Below are positions 7,653-10,062 of a stretch of 10,062 bases of DNA, in pieces; positions within the stretch are counted from its first letter, which is position 1, and each line of letters starts with the position of its first letter. Origin of the DNA: an uncultured Brevundimonas sp. (lineage in GTDB: Bacteria > Pseudomonadota > Alphaproteobacteria > Caulobacterales > Caulobacteraceae); assembly GCA_946885435.1 (NCBI GenBank), contig CAMPGL010000075.1, forward strand, positions 1 to 10,062, written 5' to 3'. The position numbers were made by a program, and so were the translations under genes. The notes under the pieces were generated by a model. That model saw only the letters and a program-made list of their open reading frames with translations, was not told the origin of the DNA and ran no database searches.

Positions 7653-7808
7653 GGACTTGGCGCGGTCCCCTCAGCGCACGTTCGCCGTGCGGCGTCACTT
7701 TCCCCGACCCGGCGGGACCAGCGCAAGGCGGAACCTCACCAAAGGCCGCGTCGGCTTGACGGCTCGCTGCGCTTCGGTTCCTCTCCCGTTGGGTTTGGGG
7801 GATTTCTC
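7653..7808. other. Divergent intergenic region between the SH3 lipoprotein and S9 peptidase genes
   Basis: These 156 bases lie between two outward-facing genes. They hold a perfect 6-bp hairpin (7675-7691), a TTGACGG element (7756-7762) that could serve as a plus-strand -35 box without a convincing -10, and the GGGGGA (7797-7802) that serves as ribosome site for the peptidase. No credible small gene is seen. Confidence 0.6.
7675..7691. repeat. Perfect inverted repeat CGCACG-N5-CGTGCG
   Basis: Six-base arms (7675-7680 and 7686-7691) are exactly complementary around a five-base spacer TTCGC. As RNA it would form a tight hairpin in the leader of the SH3 lipoprotein gene, just before the GAGGGGA site. 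As DNA it could be a small operator. In GC-rich sequence a 6-bp dyad can arise by chance. Confidence 0.45.
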
Positions 7809-9827
7809 TTGCAACATCATCGATCTGGCCGCGGCCTGTCGCGGCGCGGACTGCTGGGCGTCGGCGTGGCTGCGCCGGCGCTCTGGACGCTCGCCGGCCT
7901 CGCCTCGGCGCGGCAGGTTACGCCGCATGCGCTCGCTGACTTCTTCGGGCGGGAGGTCTATGCGGGCGCGGCCTTGTCGCCCTCGGGCGCGTCGGTCGCC
8001 ATGGTCCGTCAGGAGATGGAGGAGGGCCGCCGCCGCGCCTACGTCGAGGTCGCCGACGGGGCCAACCCATCGGGTCCGCGCCGCCGCGTGCCGATCGGCG
8101 ACTACGACATCGAGGCGATCGAGTGGGTGAGCGAGGAGCGTGTCATCCTGCGTCTGCTCGTCGCCGCGCAGATCCCCGGCATCCGCAGCATCGGCTCGAC
8201 CCTGCCGTCCGAGTCCTTCACGGTGCACAGCCGCCGCGTCGTCTCGGTCGACGTCAACACCGGCGACTCGGCGATGATGTTCGAGAACGCCGGACGCCGC
8301 GCCCGCACCAGCCTCGACCTCGGCTGGATCGTCGATCTGCTGCACGACGACCCCGACCACATCCTGATGGCCGCCTGGGAGGTCTCGGGGATCAACGCCC
8401 TGCACCGGGTCAACATCCACACCGGCGACGCCGACCTTGTGGAGAGGGGCACGCGGGGCACCTTCGGCTGGCACACCCAGAACGGCCGCGCCGTGCTGCG
8501 GCGGGACATCAACACCCGCGGCAATGTCGAACGCATCTTCGCGCGCGCGCCGGGGGAAAGCGACTGGCGCTTCGTCCGTCAGGTCCGCGTCGCCGACGCG
8601 CCGGACTTCGCCTGGGTGGCCCCAGGCGACCGCGACGGTGTGGTCATCGTCAGCGCCCGCCTGGAGGGTGAGGACGTGGAATCCGTGCGGGAGCTGGACC
8701 TTCGGACCCTGGCCTTCGGAGAGCCCCTCTCAAGGCGCGAGGGCCGCGACGCCGCGTTCGGCCTCCAAGACGACCTCAACGCCTATCTGGGCACGGCCTA
8801 TTTCGCCGACCGGCTCGAGTATGACTTCGCGGACCCCCAGCTGGGCGCTCACCACCGGGCGATGAACCAGTTCTTCGAGGACGCCTGCAACGTTCACGTG
8901 GTCGATCTGGACCGCAGCCGGAACCGCATCCTGGTCGAGGTGGACGGCCCGCGCGAGCCGGGCGCCTGGTACCTCTACGACCGCGCCGCGCGTCACTTCG
9001 AATACCTGGGATCGCGCCGGATGCTGGACGGCACGCGGCTGGCCCCGGCCGAGGCCGTTCGTGTCACGACCCGCGACGGCGCGACGATCGACGCCTATCT
9101 CACCCGCCCGCCGACCGGCGCGCCGGGGCCCCTGGTCGTGCTGACCCATGGTGGGCCGGAAGTCCGTGATCACCTAACCTGGGACCGTCAGGCCCAGGTC
9201 TTCGCCGCCCAGGGCTGGTGGGTCCTGCAGCCCAACTTCCGGGGCTCGGGCGGTTATGGTCTGCAATTCGCGCGCGAGGGCTGGGGCCGCTGGGGCGACC
9301 GGATGCAGGAGGACATCGAGGACGCCGTCGCCTTCGTCGTGGCCGACAAGGGGCTGGACGCGGGCAAGGTCGCCATCATGGGCACCAGCTACGGCGGCTA
9401 CGCCGCCCTTATGGGCGCTGTGAAACGGCCGGATCTCTACAAGGCCGCCATCGGCGTTTGCGGGGTCTACGACCTGCCCGACATGCTCCAGCGCGAGCGT
9501 CGCGACGACGACAGCGCAGACCAGGAAATCTACCAGTTCTGGGTCGACCGCATCGGCGATCCGTCCACCGAGGGCGCCCGCCTCGAACAGGCCTCGCCGA
9601 GACGCCGCGCCGCCGAGGTCGCCTGCCCGGTCTTCCTCGTCCACGGGGACCAGGATCCGGTCGTGCCGATCCTGCAATCCTACCAGATGCGCGACGCGCT
9701 TCGCTCGTCCGGCAAGTCCTTCGAGTTCGTCGAGATCACCGGCGGCGGCCACGCAAACTGGGAAGACGAGGTCGAAGGCGAGCTCATGTCGCGCTACGTC
9801 CGGATGCTGTCTGCCGCCTTCGCCTGA
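7809..9827 (+). CDS. Tat-exported S9 family serine peptidase (prolyl oligopeptidase/acylaminoacyl peptidase type)
   Basis: This 672-residue peptidase should cleave short peptides outside the cytoplasm. The N-terminus carries a twin-arginine signal: SRRGLLG at residues 11-17, a hydrophobic stretch, and ASA just before a likely cut after A34. Residues of roughly 40-410 fit the beta-propeller-like domain that limits access in S9 enzymes. The C-terminal alpha/beta-hydrolase domain has the oxyanion motif HGGP from H447, RGSGGYG, and the triad S527 in [10 protein letters not shown]616 in HGDQDPVVP and H648 in GGGHANWED. All catalytic residues are intact. The start is TTG 7809, with GGGGGA 6 bases upstream and the signal peptide in phase, which supports this uncommon codon. 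Exact cleavage preference (dipeptidyl, acylaminoacyl or prolyl) cannot be read from sequence. It diverges from the SH3 lipoprotein gene and is followed by a stem-loop before ettA. Confidence 0.92.
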   Translation: MQHHRSGRGLSRRGLLGVGVAAPALWTLAGLASARQVTPHALADFFGREVYAGAALSPSGASVAMVRQEMEEGRRRAYVEVADGANPSGPRRRVPIGDYDIEAIEWVSEERVILRLLVAAQIPGIRSIGSTLPSESFTVHSRRVVSVDVNTGDSAMMFENAGRRARTSLDLGWIVDLLHDDPDHILMAAWEVSGINALHRVNIHTGDADLVERGTRGTFGWHTQNGRAVLRRDINTRGNVERIFARAPGESDWRFVRQVRVADAPDFAWVAPGDRDGVVIVSARLEGEDVESVRELDLRTLAFGEPLSRREGRDAAFGLQDDLNAYLGTAYFADRLEYDFADPQLGAHHRAMNQFFEDACNVHVVDLDRSRNRILVEVDGPREPGAWYLYDRAARHFEYLGSRRMLDGTRLAPAEAVRVTTRDGATIDAYLTRPPTGAPGPLVVLTHGGPEVRDHLTWDRQAQVFAAQGWWVLQPNFRGSGGYGLQFAREGWGRWGDRMQEDIEDAVAFVVADKGLDAGKVAIMGTSYGGYAALMGAVKRPDLYKAAIGVCGVYDLPDMLQRERRDDDSADQEIYQFWVDRIGDPSTEGARLEQASPRRRAAEVACPVFLVHGDQDPVVPILQSYQMRDALRSSGKSFEFVEITGGGHANWEDEVEGELMSRYVRMLSAAFA

Positions 9828-9848
9828 CGGCCCCTGCATTGCCCTGAG

Positions 9849-9874
9849 GGCGCGGGATCGCTACATCCCGCGCC
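9849..9874 (+). terminator. Perfect 10-bp stem-loop after the S9 peptidase gene
   Basis: GGCGCGGGAT (9849-9858) and ATCCCGCGCC (9865-9874) are exact complements around the six-base loop CGCTAC. It begins 21 bases after the peptidase stop and ends 38 bases before ettA. The stem is strong, but no T run follows (GACCTCCCC), so it is not a standard intrinsic terminator. It may end transcription with help, protect the 3' end of the message, or act in the ettA leader. Confidence 0.6.
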
Positions 9875-9912
9875 GACCTCCCCATATTCCAGAACGACAG
9901 GGCGCACGCCTC

Positions 9913-10062
9913 ATGGCGCAGCAATACATTTTCCAGATGCAGGGCCTGACCAAGGCCTATCCCGGCGGCAAGAAGGTCTTCGAGAACATCTGGCTGAGCT
10001 TCTACCCCGACGCCAAGATCGGCGTCGTCGGCGTCAACGGCTCGGGCAAGTCGACCCTGCTG
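9913..10062 (+). CDS. ettA: EttA, ABC-F energy-dependent translational throttle protein, N-terminal 50 codons
   Basis: EttA is a soluble ABC-F ATPase that binds the ribosomal E site and gates entry into elongation according to the ATP/ADP ratio. Only the first 50 codons are in the window. They begin [20 protein letters not shown], followed by a hydrophobic strand ([20 protein letters not shown]) and the first Walker A motif GVNGSGKS (G40-S47). The opening MAQ, the LSF-P-AKIGV-G-NG-GKSTLL wording and the spacing match the EttA subfamily better than Uup or YheS. The ATG at 9913 is preceded by AGGG 10 bases upstream, a weak site. The full protein would be about 555 residues, so most lies beyond the right edge. 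It is separated from the peptidase gene by a stem-loop and so is probably its own unit. Confidence 0.92.
   Translation, partial: MAQQYIFQMQGLTKAYPGGKKVFENIWLSFYPDAKIGVVGVNGSGKSTLL

Noticed and set aside
7756..7784. TTGACG (7756-7761) as a promoter for the S9 peptidase gene
   Set aside because: The -35 match is good, but the bases 16-17 downstream (TTCCTC/TCCTCT) do not resemble a -10 box, so no promoter is called.

Overview
The window is GC-rich, densely coding chromosomal DNA. It looks like an alphaproteobacterium, perhaps of the Caulobacterales. That placement is inferred from base composition, -35/-10 elements close to the Caulobacter-type housekeeping pattern, a Tat-exported S9 peptidase and an adjacent fabA-fabB pair; no marker gene fixes the taxonomy. 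I see no tRNA, rRNA, insertion sequence, CRISPR array or phage gene.

Layout from left to right. (1) The first 258 codons of lepA (elongation factor 4) on the minus strand, running off the left edge. (2) A 177-base divergent region with a candidate promoter. (3) A two-gene plus-strand operon encoding an RND efflux pump: a periplasmic adaptor (start reassigned to GTG 953) and a 1028-residue inner-membrane transporter. (4) Only four bases after the transporter's stop, and converging on it, a minus-strand group read fabA then fabB, the pair that makes unsaturated fatty acids without oxygen. Upstream of fabA on the same strand is a small double-SH3 lipoprotein. (5) A 156-base divergent region with a perfect hairpin, then a plus-strand Tat-exported S9 (prolyl oligopeptidase family) serine peptidase. 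(6) A perfect 10-bp stem-loop and then the first 50 codons of ettA, an ABC-F translation factor, cut off by the right edge.

How the genes work together. FabA introduces and isomerises the double bond at the C10 stage, and FabB elongates the cis product, so the two form one functional unit for membrane fluidity. The adaptor and RND pump form two of the three parts of a tripartite exporter; the outer-membrane channel must be encoded elsewhere. The SH3 lipoprotein and the S9 peptidase are both predicted to act outside the cytoplasm and are transcribed away from a shared control region. LepA and EttA at the two ends are both ribosome-associated factors, but nothing links them apart from position.

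I did not find a novel system. The observations worth a second look are modest: the adaptor start, the crowded convergent gene ends, the missing channel and regulator for the pump, the unknown role of the SH3 lipoprotein, and two hairpins in gene-free DNA.
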